Assembly: GCA_016789265.1 (NCBI GenBank)
Contig: JAEUQK010000020.1
Coordinates: 1 to 64,000, forward strand
DNA: 64,000 bases
Origin: Blastocatellia bacterium
Lineage (GTDB): Bacteria > Acidobacteriota > Blastocatellia > Pyrinomonadales > Pyrinomonadaceae
Direction of reading: 5' to 3'
A program made the position numbers and the translations under genes. Positions 1-8,722 of this stretch are shown piece by piece. Position 1 is the first letter of the stretch. Each line of letters begins with the position of its first letter. Under the pieces are notes generated by a model, which was not told where the DNA came from, did not search any database, and worked only from the letters and a program-made list of their open reading frames with translations.

Positions 1-51
1 TTGTAGAGTCGCTTGGTTGTTAGTCTTGGCACAAGCGAGAGGAGGAGAAAC

Positions 52-1032
52 ATGTTACCCACCATAACATCGAGTCCGCGACAGGCAATGAGATTCCTCC
101 GGAACGATCCCGGTAAAGGAATCAGATCAATAGTGAAAAAGCTGGAAAGAGCGCTTGCTGAGGATTCCAAACGAAGCGTCAACAAAATTCCAGATTTCAT
201 AGGCTCGTATTTAATTACCGAGGCCTTTCACCTTGCGGTCGACAACCTGACCGACGTTTATGCTGCAACAATGCAGTTTTCCACCCCACGCCGGGAAATC
301 ACCGTAAACGACTCGATTGACTTTCTTGACGGTCAAATATCGAAATGCGAGGCCTTGCTGCTTTCTGATCTGATCTCGCATTCATCGCAGGCATCTGAGA
401 TCGTCGGTCGCACACTCAACCTGTTGTTTTTCGCAAAGCAGCAGATCAAGAGACGCTATTCGCTCGTTCTGCCAAAGCCCCCATCGAGCGACATGAAAAG
501 TTTGGATAGGGCTCAGACCTCTTCACCTCCCCGAACCGAGAAGGCGTTAGAGGCAAACCTGGTTCCGCATTTAACGCTTCACTCGTCGCTTCTATACCAG
601 CTTTACCACTCGCTGTTCCCCGCCGAGCGAATGATGGTCGCTGCGGGAAGACAAGAAGGTGATGAAATTATCATCTCAGCTCTTTTTGACGTGACCGGCA
701 CGGCGAGTGCTACTGGAGTACACGCCGACCCGGATCGTTTGGGACGTGCGCTTATTTCCATGTCGGAGACCGATACCTACCTCGTCGCATGGCTGCATTC
801 GCATCCTGGGAGAAGTAGTGACGCCACGTATCCAAGCCCCATCGATCTGCGACAGGAAAGGAACTGGCTGAGAGATTACTCGCCGCTCCTCGTTTCCGCA
901 ATCATGGTTAGAGACGGTTTCGTTCGCTTTTGGGGAAAGGCCCTCGAGAACGGAAAGGTTGCCGTTCGAATCGAAGGCCCCGGAATTCGAGCGTGTTCCA
1001 ATACCGAAAACGTCTATCAACTTCTAGCTTAA
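52..1032 (+). CDS. JAMM/JAB (Mov34/MPN) metallopeptidase, deubiquitinase-like
   Basis: Predicted zinc isopeptidase of the prokaryotic JAB family, 326 residues. The JAMM motif is complete: Glu192, then His249-Ser-His251-Pro, and Ser262 and Asp265 with family spacing. Such enzymes process ubiquitin-like modifiers or remove them from targets. The first 150 or so residues are helical-looking and not recognised. I chose the ATG at 52 because GGAGGAG lies about 7 bases upstream; an in-frame TTG at 13 is less likely. The E1-like gene follows after 11 bases and the E2-like gene after that, which supports a role in a conjugation pathway rather than in sulfur-carrier processing. Substrate unknown. Confidence 0.82.
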   Translation: MLPTITSSPRQAMRFLRNDPGKGIRSIVKKLERALAEDSKRSVNKIPDFIGSYLITEAFHLAVDNLTDVYAATMQFSTPRREITVNDSIDFLDGQISKCEALLLSDLISHSSQASEIVGRTLNLLFFAKQQIKRRYSLVLPKPPSSDMKSLDRAQTSSPPRTEKALEANLVPHLTLHSSLLYQLYHSLFPAERMMVAAGRQEGDEIIISALFDVTGTASATGVHADPDRLGRALISMSETDTYLVAWLHSHPGRSSDATYPSPIDLRQERNWLRDYSPLLVSAIMVRDGFVRFWGKALENGKVAVRIEGPGIRACSNTENVYQLLA

Positions 1033-1043
1033 GAGGTGCAGAT

Positions 1044-1916
1044 ATGAATAAACAGGAAATCGACCCGTACGAGAATGAATTAGGGCTTTGTCATGTCCAG
1101 GAAGCTCCGACGTTCCCAACCGAATGGTGGGTTCTCGACAAACCGCTTGAAACTTTTGAGGGAGAGGACATTTCGGAGGCGGGTACGTTTGAAGTTGATC
1201 TCTTTGCTCGGCACGATGGGATTCCGGCCCACAGGCAAGAGATGCTTGACAACTCTCGAACGGTACTTGTCGGCGGAGGCGGATTAAATGGCGCGGCCGG
1301 TCTCGCTCTTGTTCGCAGCGGCGCCCGACACTTAACAATCATCGACCCCGATCGAGCAGAGCTAAGCAACCTCTCCAGACAGTTCTTTTTCAAGGAAGAT
1401 CTGGGACTGCCGAAAGGAATAAGGCTGGCAAAGAATTTGCGATCTCATGCCTTTTTAGGCGGCACGATTACGGGTATCGGTGTGCCGTTCGAAGTGGCGG
1501 TGGACGACTATCCGCTCCCGGCAGATATTTTCGTTGTTGGAGTCGATAACAACCTCTGCCGTCTTAAAGCGGTTATCGAAGCCCGGCGCCGGCGAATCCC
1601 AGCAGTTTTCTCCATGCTATCGTCCGACGGCATGCGGGGCCGCGTATTCCTGCAAGGCCCGTCGCCTCTCGATCCATGCCTTTGGTGTGCTCTCCCGGAT
1701 CTCGACCCTATCGCATCGATGCCGTGCGTTTCGGCGATCATCTCGGCCTGCTTCATGGTTGCGGCTCATACCGTCTTCCTTGTTCATCGGGCGGTTATGG
1801 GCTGGGGCGGTATGGAACCTTTCAATTGGCGTGAGTTGGACCTAACGGGCAGTTCGACTGAAAGGATCGGCCGTGTCGAGAAACGTAAAGGCTGCTCGGT
1901 GTGCTACGGTTTGTGA
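1044..1916 (+). CDS. ThiF/E1-like ubiquitin-activating family enzyme
   Basis: Predicted adenylating enzyme of the ThiF/MoeB/E1 superfamily, 290 residues, expected to activate the C-terminus of a ubiquitin-like protein with ATP. A glycine-rich nucleotide loop (VGGGGLNG) is at residues 76-83. The acidic residue and downstream N-L-S-R-Q that contact ATP are at 101-113. Cys212/Cys215 and Cys284/Cys287 form two CxxC pairs, the usual structural zinc site. The catalytic cysteine cannot be assigned by eye. The ATG at 1044 has AAGAGGTG upstream; a longer in-frame extension overlaps the JAMM gene and is rejected. Neighbours on both sides (isopeptidase and E2-like) mark it as part of a conjugation cassette. 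Confidence 0.85.
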   Translation: MNKQEIDPYENELGLCHVQEAPTFPTEWWVLDKPLETFEGEDISEAGTFEVDLFARHDGIPAHRQEMLDNSRTVLVGGGGLNGAAGLALVRSGARHLTIIDPDRAELSNLSRQFFFKEDLGLPKGIRLAKNLRSHAFLGGTITGIGVPFEVAVDDYPLPADIFVVGVDNNLCRLKAVIEARRRRIPAVFSMLSSDGMRGRVFLQGPSPLDPCLWCALPDLDPIASMPCVSAIISACFMVAAHTVFLVHRAVMGWGGMEPFNWRELDLTGSSTERIGRVEKRKGCSVCYGL

Positions 1917-1939
1917 CGCTTAGTTGCGGAATTTGAACG

Positions 1940-2305
1940 ATGGGCTTTCTTAGCGAACTAATAAAGGAGTTCTTCGATAATTCTTTCGGTCCGGCTGATT
2001 GGAACATTGAACGGCAGGGCGGCGCGACAACACTGACCGGAGATTTTCTCGTTTTCGATCGCAGCGGTCGCGTCAGATCTCGCGTTGCGGGACGGATCGT
2101 CGAATGGACACGAATGCCGGCCGAGGTCTATCTTTACGATCCCCCTGCTTTTGCCAAGACACATCGGCACGGCCGCTGCTTACAGCTTCTTTATCCGAAC
2201 GACCGGTGGTTCAAACTTCATTTCGAAAAGCCCGCCCGCGATTTTCAGAGCGCATACAGCTATGTCGAGCATTTTCTGACGGAAGCGTATAACTCCAGCG
2301 TGTAG
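1940..2305 (+). CDS. E2-like ubiquitin-conjugating family protein (putative)
   Basis: A 121-residue protein whose second half matches the bacterial E2/UBC pattern: beta-strand and double proline (YLYDPP, 65-69), histidines at 75 and 77, then G-R-Cys80-L-Q-L, a tryptophan at 90 and a C-terminal helix. Cys80 is the only cysteine in the protein and sits where E2 enzymes carry their thioester cysteine. The role would be to accept a modifier from the neighbouring E1-like enzyme and pass it to a target. The call rests on motif layout and operon context, not on a profile search. It is shorter than eukaryotic E2 (about 150 residues), as is usual for bacterial versions. Confidence 0.65.
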   Translation: MGFLSELIKEFFDNSFGPADWNIERQGGATTLTGDFLVFDRSGRVRSRVAGRIVEWTRMPAEVYLYDPPAFAKTHRHGRCLQLLYPNDRWFKLHFEKPARDFQSAYSYVEHFLTEAYNSSV

Positions 2306-2310
2306 ATTTT

Positions 2311-3012
2311 ATGAATGACCTTCAAGCACTTCTGTTCGCGCTTCTTCGGATCGCCTTTTGGTTTGCTCTGATATTCATCATCTGTTCCTGGGTCTTAGAT
2401 CGACTCGCACCTAGGAACACGCTGCAACGACGTTTATTGCGGAGTTGTTTTCGTCTTTTATTTATCGATCCGTTCAGGCAGTCGTACCGAGCGGTTCACT
2501 GGCTGACCTCCAGGCTTATCGCTAATAACCCACAATATCGGTCTCGTCAAGTTTATCTTGAGAACTACCCGGTAACACCGCTCCAGCTATACGCCGCAAC
2601 AGAACATTCGTTACTGGAACGGCAAATAATCGGGGTACAAACTGAACGGATCGCAAAACTCGAATGGAATCTTCTTTCAACCCGAAGGCTGTACTTGCTG
2701 GTTAAGTGCAGGGAGGTTGCCTGCTTCATCGGCGGAGTTCCTTTTGGAACTGGTCTTCTGGTTAGTTGGCGCTACACAGTATCACCAGGCCGGCTTGTCC
2801 TCACCTTTTTTCAAATCCCGTTTATAGGGTTTGTCGCTGAGAAGCTTCTGCGACCTCCGACGTTTTACCGTGAGGACCACCATCATGCGTTCGAACAGGC
2901 TATTCGTTCAACAGTCCTGCAGGCGACCGAACGACTGACAGCTCAGCAGCAGGTTCGCCCACTACAGGAAAACGAGGCGAGGCCGCTTTTTCGAGAATTC
3001 TATCTTCCTTGA
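2311..3012 (+). CDS. Membrane-anchored protein of the ubiquitin-like cassette
   Basis: A 233-residue protein with one clear hydrophobic segment at residues 6-28, followed by an Arg-rich stretch, so the remaining part is probably cytoplasmic. A second moderately hydrophobic stretch occurs near 140-175 and could be a re-entrant or amphipathic region. I recognise no family. It starts 5 bases after the E2-like gene, and its stop codon overlaps the start of the ATPase gene, so translation is probably coupled. It may be the membrane anchor or partner of the ATPase, but that is inference from position only. Confidence 0.6.
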   Translation: MNDLQALLFALLRIAFWFALIFIICSWVLDRLAPRNTLQRRLLRSCFRLLFIDPFRQSYRAVHWLTSRLIANNPQYRSRQVYLENYPVTPLQLYAATEHSLLERQIIGVQTERIAKLEWNLLSTRRLYLLVKCREVACFIGGVPFGTGLLVSWRYTVSPGRLVLTFFQIPFIGFVAEKLLRPPTFYREDHHHAFEQAIRSTVLQATERLTAQQQVRPLQENEARPLFREFYLP

Positions 3013-6000
3013 AAACCTATCCTTCAAATAACGATCTAAGATACGGATCTGCGATGGCGGAGGCATACCGTAGTTGGGAACTGCGAGGACGAGGCTGGAT
3101 GGTTTGGGATTTCGCCGTCGATCTTGAACCGCCGTTCGACAATATCAAAGTTGTGATAGCTCCAAATCTTCCAGTCAGAGACGACGCCCGAATAACGCGA
3201 GGCTCCGGCCAACGACAGCTCCATTCTCCAGCGACTTTGGCTTCTGTCAGAGACTTACAAAAAGCGGCAATACCGCAAACCTTCTATCGCACAGAGAACA
3301 TAAGCGAAATAAGAATATTGCCTTCCGACGGGCTGGATGTTTCTCCCGCTATGGTCTCTCAGTTCGTGCTGAGCCTGAGCAGCTGCAGAACGCCGGTCGC
3401 ATTCGAACTTATCGCCGATTCAGAGCAAGTAGTTGCACAAATGGCCTGCGACGAATCCTTCTCACATTCCCTGCAAAGCCAGTTAAAAGCGTTTTTCCCG
3501 GGAATCGTCACAGTAGAAGCGCGGAACCATCTGGCCTCACTTCCTTCGGATCGATTGCCGACGGTTGTTGCGGATTTTGGGCTTGCAAACAGTTTCCTTT
3601 GGCCCTTGATGACTTTTCGGAGTTTTTCCCCTGACCCGCTCACAGGCCTTATTACTTCGATGGCGTGTCTGCAAAAAGGCGAGACCGTCGTGTATCAGGT
3701 GCTCTTTCAAAGAACCCAAGTCCGTTGGGCGGACGAAATCCAACGGATACGAAGTGATCCTTCGGCTCCGGAAATTTTCCGTGAAAGCAGTCAGGCCGTC
3801 AAGGAAAAACTCGCTTCTCCGCTCTTTGCGGTTACTGTCCGGCTTGCCGTTCAAAGCGGGAGTCTTGACCGGGGCTGGAGTATTATCCGAACCCTAGGCG
3901 GTAATCTGTCGCCTTTTTCGAATCCGAGCCGCAATGAGCTTATCGCCCTAAACAATGACGCTCTTCCGGTAGGCAATCACGTTCTCTCGTTTAAATCGAG
4001 AACCAGTTATCGAAGTGGGATGCTGCTTAATGCTGAGGAATTAACCGGACTTGCTCATATCCCGTCTGAAAACGTTCGAGCAGAAAGACTCTTACGCTCC
4101 AGTGCTCGCACAAAAGAGGCTTCGCCCTCGGCTGCTACAGGAACATTGGTCTTGGGCGCCAATTGCCACAACGGACGACAAAACGTAGTAAGACTGTCGG
4201 CCGATCAAAGACTGAAACACATGCATCTGGTGGGTGCGACCGGCTCAGGAAAATCCTCCATGTTGATCCAAATGATGATCCAGGATGCCGCTCAAGGGTT
4301 GGGATTTAGCACCTTCGACCCTCACGGCGATCTTATTGACATGGTGATGGAGCGAATCCCCAATGACCGGGCGCGCGACGTTATCTTGTTCGACCCTGCC
4401 GATGAGAATTTCCCTATCGGGTTCAATATTCTTTTTGCGAATTCGGAACTCGAAAAAACGCTGTTGGCCTCGGACCTTCTTTCGATCTTCAAAAGGTTCT
4501 CGACAAGCTGGGGCGATGTGATGAACTCGGTTCTGGCGAATGCGATACTGGCGTTCCTGGAAAGCACCCGGGGAGGAAGTCTTCGTGATCTTAGGGCATT
4601 TCTCATCGACCGCGCGTTTCGAGAAGACTTCCTGGAAACGGTTCGCGACGAGGAGATCTCCTACTACTGGCTTCGCGAGTTCCCGCAAATAAAGGGCAAT
4701 CCCTACGCCCCGCTTCTGACACGGCTCGACACATTCTGTCGTTCGAGGATCATCCGAAATATTGTTGGCCAAAGAGAAAACAAACTCGACTTCCGCAGGA
4801 TTATGGATGAGGGAAAGATCCTTCTCGTCCGGCTTTCCCACGGGGCAATAGGCATCGAAAATTCTTACATGCTTGGAAGCCTGATAGCCTCCCGCTTCTA
4901 TCACGCCGCCCTGAGCCGCCAAAACATAAAAGAATCGACTCGCCGGCCATATTTTCTATATCTGGACGAAGCCCATAATTTTGTGACGGAGAGCATGAGT
5001 CAGATCCTTACCGCTGGCCGTAAATTCGGTCTTGGCTTAGTCACGGCCCATCAACAACTGCGGCAGTTCCCGCCGGATCTCTTGGACAGCATTCTGGCCA
5101 ACGCTTTCACCCGCGTTTGCTTTCGAGTCGATGAAGACGCTGAAAGACTCGCAAAAGGTTTTTCATTCTTTACTGCTGACGACCTGAAAAACCTTGGGGT
5201 CGGAAAAGCGGTTTGCAGACTAGAACAAAGTCAATACGACTTCAACCTGGAGACATTTCCGCCGGATCCCGTTCCTGCCGAGATTGCGGAAAGACGGAGA
5301 CGGGCGATTCTAGAACACTCGCGGGGGAACTATGCAAGACCCAGGACCGAAGTTGAGAGCGAGAATCGACGGGACGCCGCTCTACTACCGAACGCAATTA
5401 AGGGCAAGGCTACCCCAGTCGTTACGGAGCCTGCCGTCCCGTCTAATACGGCTGCTGCTGGCAGCGCACCCTTAACAGATTCCAGGGTCTCGGCGACTGG
5501 CCGTGGCGGCCGTCACCATCGCGAACTGCAGGCTGTTATAAAGCGAATGGCCGAAACCAATGGTTTGCGGGCCGAAATCGAGAAACCAATTCTTGACGGT
5601 CGGGGACAAGTCGATGTCTCGATCGAAAACGAAAGAATAAAGCTCGCAGCCGAGGTCTGCGTCTCGACGACAAGCTACGAAACACATAACGCCCAAAAAT
5701 GTCTTGCTGCCGGGTATGATTACGTGGTCATTGTTGTATCAAACCAAAAGAAAATTCCGCTTATAGAAAGGAAGTTGCGGGAGGAAATCCCGGCCGACCT
5801 AGCCCATAAAGTAAGAGCCGGTAGCCTGATGGACCTTCTTGCTTTCCTGCGGCAACTCACCGGATCGGATCGACCTTCCCGAAAGGGTAAGCAATCATCC
5901 GGCCAACGACTGAATTTTAGGGAAGCATGTGAGTTGTTAGGAAAGGCCCCGTCAACACTCTATCGGTGGCTAAACGAAGGCCGAATTCCATTCTACCGGG

Positions 6001-6173
6001 TCGGACGTGAATACCAGTTTGATCGAGACGAGCTTCTGCTCGTCGGAAAACACGAACTCTCTGGCAAACAAAAGGTTGCTGTGAAACTCGATCCACTCCG
6101 TATCGAAAAGGCCAAACCGAAAACGAAAAAGGAACAAGATGTGCGGTACAGAAAATTGCTCGGGCTGGGCTAA
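3009..6173 (+). CDS. VirD4/HerA-type ATPase with nuclease-like segment and C-terminal HTH
   Basis: A 1054-residue protein. Residues 1-370 form an unrecognised N-terminal region. The RecA-like motor has Walker A GATGSGKS at 409-416 and Walker B FLYLDEAHNF near 649-658, and is closest in pattern to conjugative coupling ATPases of the type IV secretion DNA-binding class. Around 840-950 is a restriction-endonuclease-like segment with D-V near 868 and A-A-E-V-C after it; the usual catalytic Lys of E-x-K is Cys. Residues 968-1015 are an excisionase/MerR-type helix-turn-helix ending in a Lys-rich tail. The TTG at 3009 overlaps the preceding stop; the ATG at 3054 is an alternative start. No relaxase or other secretion genes are visible, so DNA transfer is not established. 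It may instead be the effector motor of the cassette. Confidence 0.75.
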   Translation: MKTYPSNNDLRYGSAMAEAYRSWELRGRGWMVWDFAVDLEPPFDNIKVVIAPNLPVRDDARITRGSGQRQLHSPATLASVRDLQKAAIPQTFYRTENISEIRILPSDGLDVSPAMVSQFVLSLSSCRTPVAFELIADSEQVVAQMACDESFSHSLQSQLKAFFPGIVTVEARNHLASLPSDRLPTVVADFGLANSFLWPLMTFRSFSPDPLTGLITSMACLQKGETVVYQVLFQRTQVRWADEIQRIRSDPSAPEIFRESSQAVKEKLASPLFAVTVRLAVQSGSLDRGWSIIRTLGGNLSPFSNPSRNELIALNNDALPVGNHVLSFKSRTSYRSGMLLNAEELTGLAHIPSENVRAERLLRSSARTKEASPSAATGTLVLGANCHNGRQNVVRLSADQRLKHMHLVGATGSGKSSMLIQMMIQDAAQGLGFSTFDPHGDLIDMVMERIPNDRARDVILFDPADENFPIGFNILFANSELEKTLLASDLLSIFKRFSTSWGDVMNSVLANAILAFLESTRGGSLRDLRAFLIDRAFREDFLETVRDEEISYYWLREFPQIKGNPYAPLLTRLDTFCRSRIIRNIVGQRENKLDFRRIMDEGKILLVRLSHGAIGIENSYMLGSLIASRFYHAALSRQNIKESTRRPYFLYLDEAHNFVTESMSQILTAGRKFGLGLVTAHQQLRQFPPDLLDSILANAFTRVCFRVDEDAERLAKGFSFFTADDLKNLGVGKAVCRLEQSQYDFNLETFPPDPVPAEIAERRRRAILEHSRGNYARPRTEVESENRRDAALLPNAIKGKATPVVTEPAVPSNTAAAGSAPLTDSRVSATGRGGRHHRELQAVIKRMAETNGLRAEIEKPILDGRGQVDVSIENERIKLAAEVCVSTTSYETHNAQKCLAAGYDYVVIVVSNQKKIPLIERKLREEIPADLAHKVRAGSLMDLLAFLRQLTGSDRPSRKGKQSSGQRLNFREACELLGKAPSTLYRWLNEGRIPFYRVGREYQFDRDELLLVGKHELSGKQKVAVKLDPLRIEKAKPKTKKEQDVRYRKLLGLG

Positions 6174-6212
6174 GATATACGTGCCACTTCGCACACGACG
6201 TGAGGAGGCAAA

Positions 6213-7271
6213 ATGACAGTTAGACAGAGGAAAGATACCGGGAAATGGATCTCGGACATCTCCTACAATGGCGAGCGAATTGTTACAACGTTGAAGCTCG
6301 CAAGAACAAAGAAACAGGCGGAGCAAGCTGAAGCGGTCATCATGACAAAGCTTTTTCAGCGAGCTTACGGCCTCGAACCTAAACCTGACCAGCTCTTTGA
6401 AAACTTTGTCATAGAAACGTTTCTGCCCTATTCGGAAGCGAATAAGAAATCGTTCGTCAGCGACATTTCAATTTGCAAGGTACTCGTCAAAGCGTTCAAA
6501 GGTAAGAAGCTTCGGCAAATCGATTCCCAGGCGATCGAGGTGTTCAAGCAGCAGTTCCTCAGCACGCCGACTAAACAGGGAAACATAAGGAGCTTGGCGA
6601 CCGTCAACAACCATTTAAGGGTTCTGTCCAAGATCCTCTCACTTGCAGTTGACGGTGATTTGATCCCGAGCAATCCTTGTTTTCGCGTAAAGAAGTTCCG
6701 GCCGAATAATCGACGGCTTCGCGTTTTGTCCGAGAAAGAAGAAGGTAAGTTGTTCAGCAATCTGAATGGAAACGACCTTCTTTCGCGGATCGTGCTCGTG
6801 GCCTTGCATTCCGGGCTAAGACGAGGTGAGATATTCAGTCTTCGCTGGGAGGACCTTGATTTCTCGCGAAATCGAATCGTTGTTCGTAAGACCAAGTCAA
6901 GTACTGAAAGATTTGTTCCTATGAATGCGACGATCAGAGAGATCCTGTTTTCCATTCATCAGTCAACCGGTTTCGTCTTCCCAAGTCCCAGAACCGGCGG
7001 AAAATTGTTCGATCTGAAGAAGAGCTTCCGCAAAGCCGTTGACGATGCAGGAATACGTAATTTCAGATTTCATGACCTAAGACACACGTTCGCGACTCGA
7101 TTAGCTGATGAGGGTGTTGACGTGATCGTCCTGCAAAAAATACTTGGCCATTCAGACGTGCGCACAACGATGATTTATACGCACGCCTCGAATGCGGCAA
7201 TGCACCAAGCGGTTGAAAAGCTAAATGGTAAAAATGAGCATTTCTGCAACGGATTCGCAACGGAAATATAA
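6213..7271 (+). CDS. Tyrosine recombinase, integrase of island A
   Basis: A 352-residue phage-type integrase. The catalytic set is complete in the C-terminal half: Arg in SGLRRGE, the HDLRHTF box, LGH, and Tyr in MIYTHA. The N-terminal part is a SAM-like core-binding domain. A good ribosome binding site (GAGGAGG) precedes the ATG, and the gene starts 39 bases after the ATPase gene. It ends 35 bases before the tRNA-derived 50-bp repeat at 7307, which is the expected place for an integrase next to its own attachment site. Its sequence differs clearly from the island B integrase, so the two islands are not simple duplicates. Confidence 0.93.
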   Translation: MTVRQRKDTGKWISDISYNGERIVTTLKLARTKKQAEQAEAVIMTKLFQRAYGLEPKPDQLFENFVIETFLPYSEANKKSFVSDISICKVLVKAFKGKKLRQIDSQAIEVFKQQFLSTPTKQGNIRSLATVNNHLRVLSKILSLAVDGDLIPSNPCFRVKKFRPNNRRLRVLSEKEEGKLFSNLNGNDLLSRIVLVALHSGLRRGEIFSLRWEDLDFSRNRIVVRKTKSSTERFVPMNATIREILFSIHQSTGFVFPSPRTGGKLFDLKKSFRKAVDDAGIRNFRFHDLRHTFATRLADEGVDVIVLQKILGHSDVRTTMIYTHASNAAMHQAVEKLNGKNEHFCNGFATEI

Positions 7272-7272
7272 A

Positions 7273-7292
7273 CGGCAGGTGCCAGCCTGCCG
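7273..7292. terminator. Hairpin after island A integrase
   Basis: A perfect 7-bp stem (CGGCAGG/CCTGCCG) with a 6-base loop lies one base after the integrase stop codon. There is no U-tract on the plus strand, so it is a weak terminator at best. Its sequence resembles the CAGGCTnnCCAGCCTG palindromes seen elsewhere in this chromosome. Confidence 0.4.
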
Positions 7293-7306
7293 TAAGTTGT
7301 TGATTC

Positions 7307-7356
7307 TATTGGTGGCGGGGGGGAGGATCGAACTCCCGACCTTGGGGTTATGAATC
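7307..7356. repeat. Attachment site: 50-bp copy of tRNA-Met 3' half
   Basis: These 50 bases are identical to 28608-28657. They comprise the tRNA-Met 3' end, including CCA, through the T-arm, variable loop and anticodon loop on the minus strand. The match stops exactly where the tRNA 5' half would begin. This is the classic att core left by tyrosine recombinases that integrate into the anticodon loop of a tRNA. It is the junction between island A and island B. Confidence 0.92.
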
Positions 7357-7544
7357 TTGACAGTTAGATTTATTCTGTTTTTCTCACTTCTTTCACAGTC
7401 GTTCTAGTTCCGATTAATACTAACCAAGAAGATAATTCTGGTTTATCATTGTTCTGATAGGTTAGTGACTCTTCGAGCACGTTTGGCACACACGAGGCGC
7501 GCAAGATTTTGACCTACCTAAGAAAACCTTAGATTTCATAAGAG

Positions 7545-8681
7545 ATGATCGATTTGTGCGAATTCGGTTTTGACGACCGTGAAACGGGCTATATTAAGTC
7601 TTATATTGATTATTGTAGGACATGGAAGCCTCCCAGTGATTGTGATTACCGACTATATGAGTCAGGGCTTGACGAAAATGAACGACTTTCGCGACTTCTG
7701 TCTTACCTAAACCACCAACACTACAAGCAATTTTATCGCGAAGTGTTTTTCGACGGCTTTGAAGTCATAAGCGGCGACGAAGAACCGAGTGCGGTTGATT
7801 CCTATGGACCTGAAGATCAGCCGTTTGATCCTTTAGAACTTTTTGATCTGCTTGGCGAGGGCCTAGAAAAAACGATTAGTCTCAAAAATGATCCTTTGCT
7901 TGCGGTCAGCGAAATCAGTGAATGCGCGCGAATTTTTAAACTAGGTGGCGCACCTGGCTATAGATATTTTTTGGGTACTTTGGAAGGTTTGATTTGGGTA
8001 CATTCTGATCGTGTTAGAGACGATAAGGAATTTCAAAATTGCGCACGATATGTAAGTGCATTGTGGGAGGCTTCCATTCCGGCCCTTAACTGGGAACGGA
8101 TTCAGAGAAAACGGTCGGTTTGGGAATGTCCAAGCTATTCCGTTACCGAGATTTATCTAGAGTCTCTTCCTGATAATGACTCACGTATTGAACATCTACG
8201 GAAACTGAAAATTGAGTGCGAAGCTTACCATTCTGAGGCCGAACTTGAAAAATACACTAGCGAAGATGCTGAATACAAAAAGGGAGTACGCGAAGCGTTT
8301 ATTAAACTTTGCGACATAAACATTCGAAGATTGGAGGCCTTGCAAGAACTGAAGTTGCCAGACGAAGCAAGCCAACCTACGATCGACCAGGCTAATACAA
8401 AGAACGGAGACAGGACGCTTGACCGCACAACGTTGTTTCTGAATTATCTGCTCACGAATGCCAAGGTTGACTGCACTAACATTGACAAAGCCAAAACGAT
8501 CTCATTCCTTACCGGCTACAGCGAAAAGACGATCCGGCAAAAGCTTTCGAACATTCACGGGAAGGACAATGAAAAAAGCTTCGAGACTTACAACGAAGAT
8601 ATGAGAAAGGTCCGCGATTACTTTAGCCTGGTGGGGCTGACGGAAATCGCGGAGAGTGTTGAGAGAGACTTGAGCAATTAA
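7545..8681 (+). CDS. Hypothetical 378-aa protein, island B
   Basis: I do not recognise this protein. It is acidic, mostly helical in appearance and without signal peptide or membrane segment. Near the C-terminus (about residues 315-340) the segment LTGYSEKTIRQKLSN reads like a helix-turn-helix, so it may bind DNA or act as an accessory regulator. The gene starts about 190 bases inside the left end of the island and is more A+T-rich than chromosomal genes. A small ORF follows 41 bases downstream. Function unknown. Confidence 0.65.
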   Translation: MIDLCEFGFDDRETGYIKSYIDYCRTWKPPSDCDYRLYESGLDENERLSRLLSYLNHQHYKQFYREVFFDGFEVISGDEEPSAVDSYGPEDQPFDPLELFDLLGEGLEKTISLKNDPLLAVSEISECARIFKLGGAPGYRYFLGTLEGLIWVHSDRVRDDKEFQNCARYVSALWEASIPALNWERIQRKRSVWECPSYSVTEIYLESLPDNDSRIEHLRKLKIECEAYHSEAELEKYTSEDAEYKKGVREAFIKLCDINIRRLEALQELKLPDEASQPTIDQANTKNGDRTLDRTTLFLNYLLTNAKVDCTNIDKAKTISFLTGYSEKTIRQKLSNIHGKDNEKSFETYNEDMRKVRDYFSLVGLTEIAESVERDLSN

Positions 8682-8722
8682 GCCTATACCGCGCGTATAA
8701 CGATTTAGAGGATGCAAAGACT

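Larger units (their letters stand above)
1..7356. mobile_element. Integrative island A, right part only
   Basis: This is the right-hand part of an island that starts outside the window. It ends at the 50-bp tRNA-Met 3'-half repeat at 7307-7356, and a tyrosine recombinase gene lies immediately to the left of that repeat. The visible cargo is a tight plus-strand operon of a JAMM peptidase, an E1-like enzyme, an E2-like protein, a membrane protein and a VirD4/HerA-type ATPase. The boundary is read from the repeat and the integrase position; the left boundary is unknown. Confidence 0.7.

Noticed and set aside
3009..6173. Conjugative element based on the VirD4-like ATPase
   Set aside because: No relaxase, VirB4/VirB6-type channel or other mating-pair genes are visible; the motor alone does not establish conjugation.
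13..6173. CBASS with Cap2/Cap3 ancillary genes
   Set aside because: There is no CD-NTase or effector typical of CBASS in the visible part, and E1 and E2 are separate genes rather than a fused Cap2.
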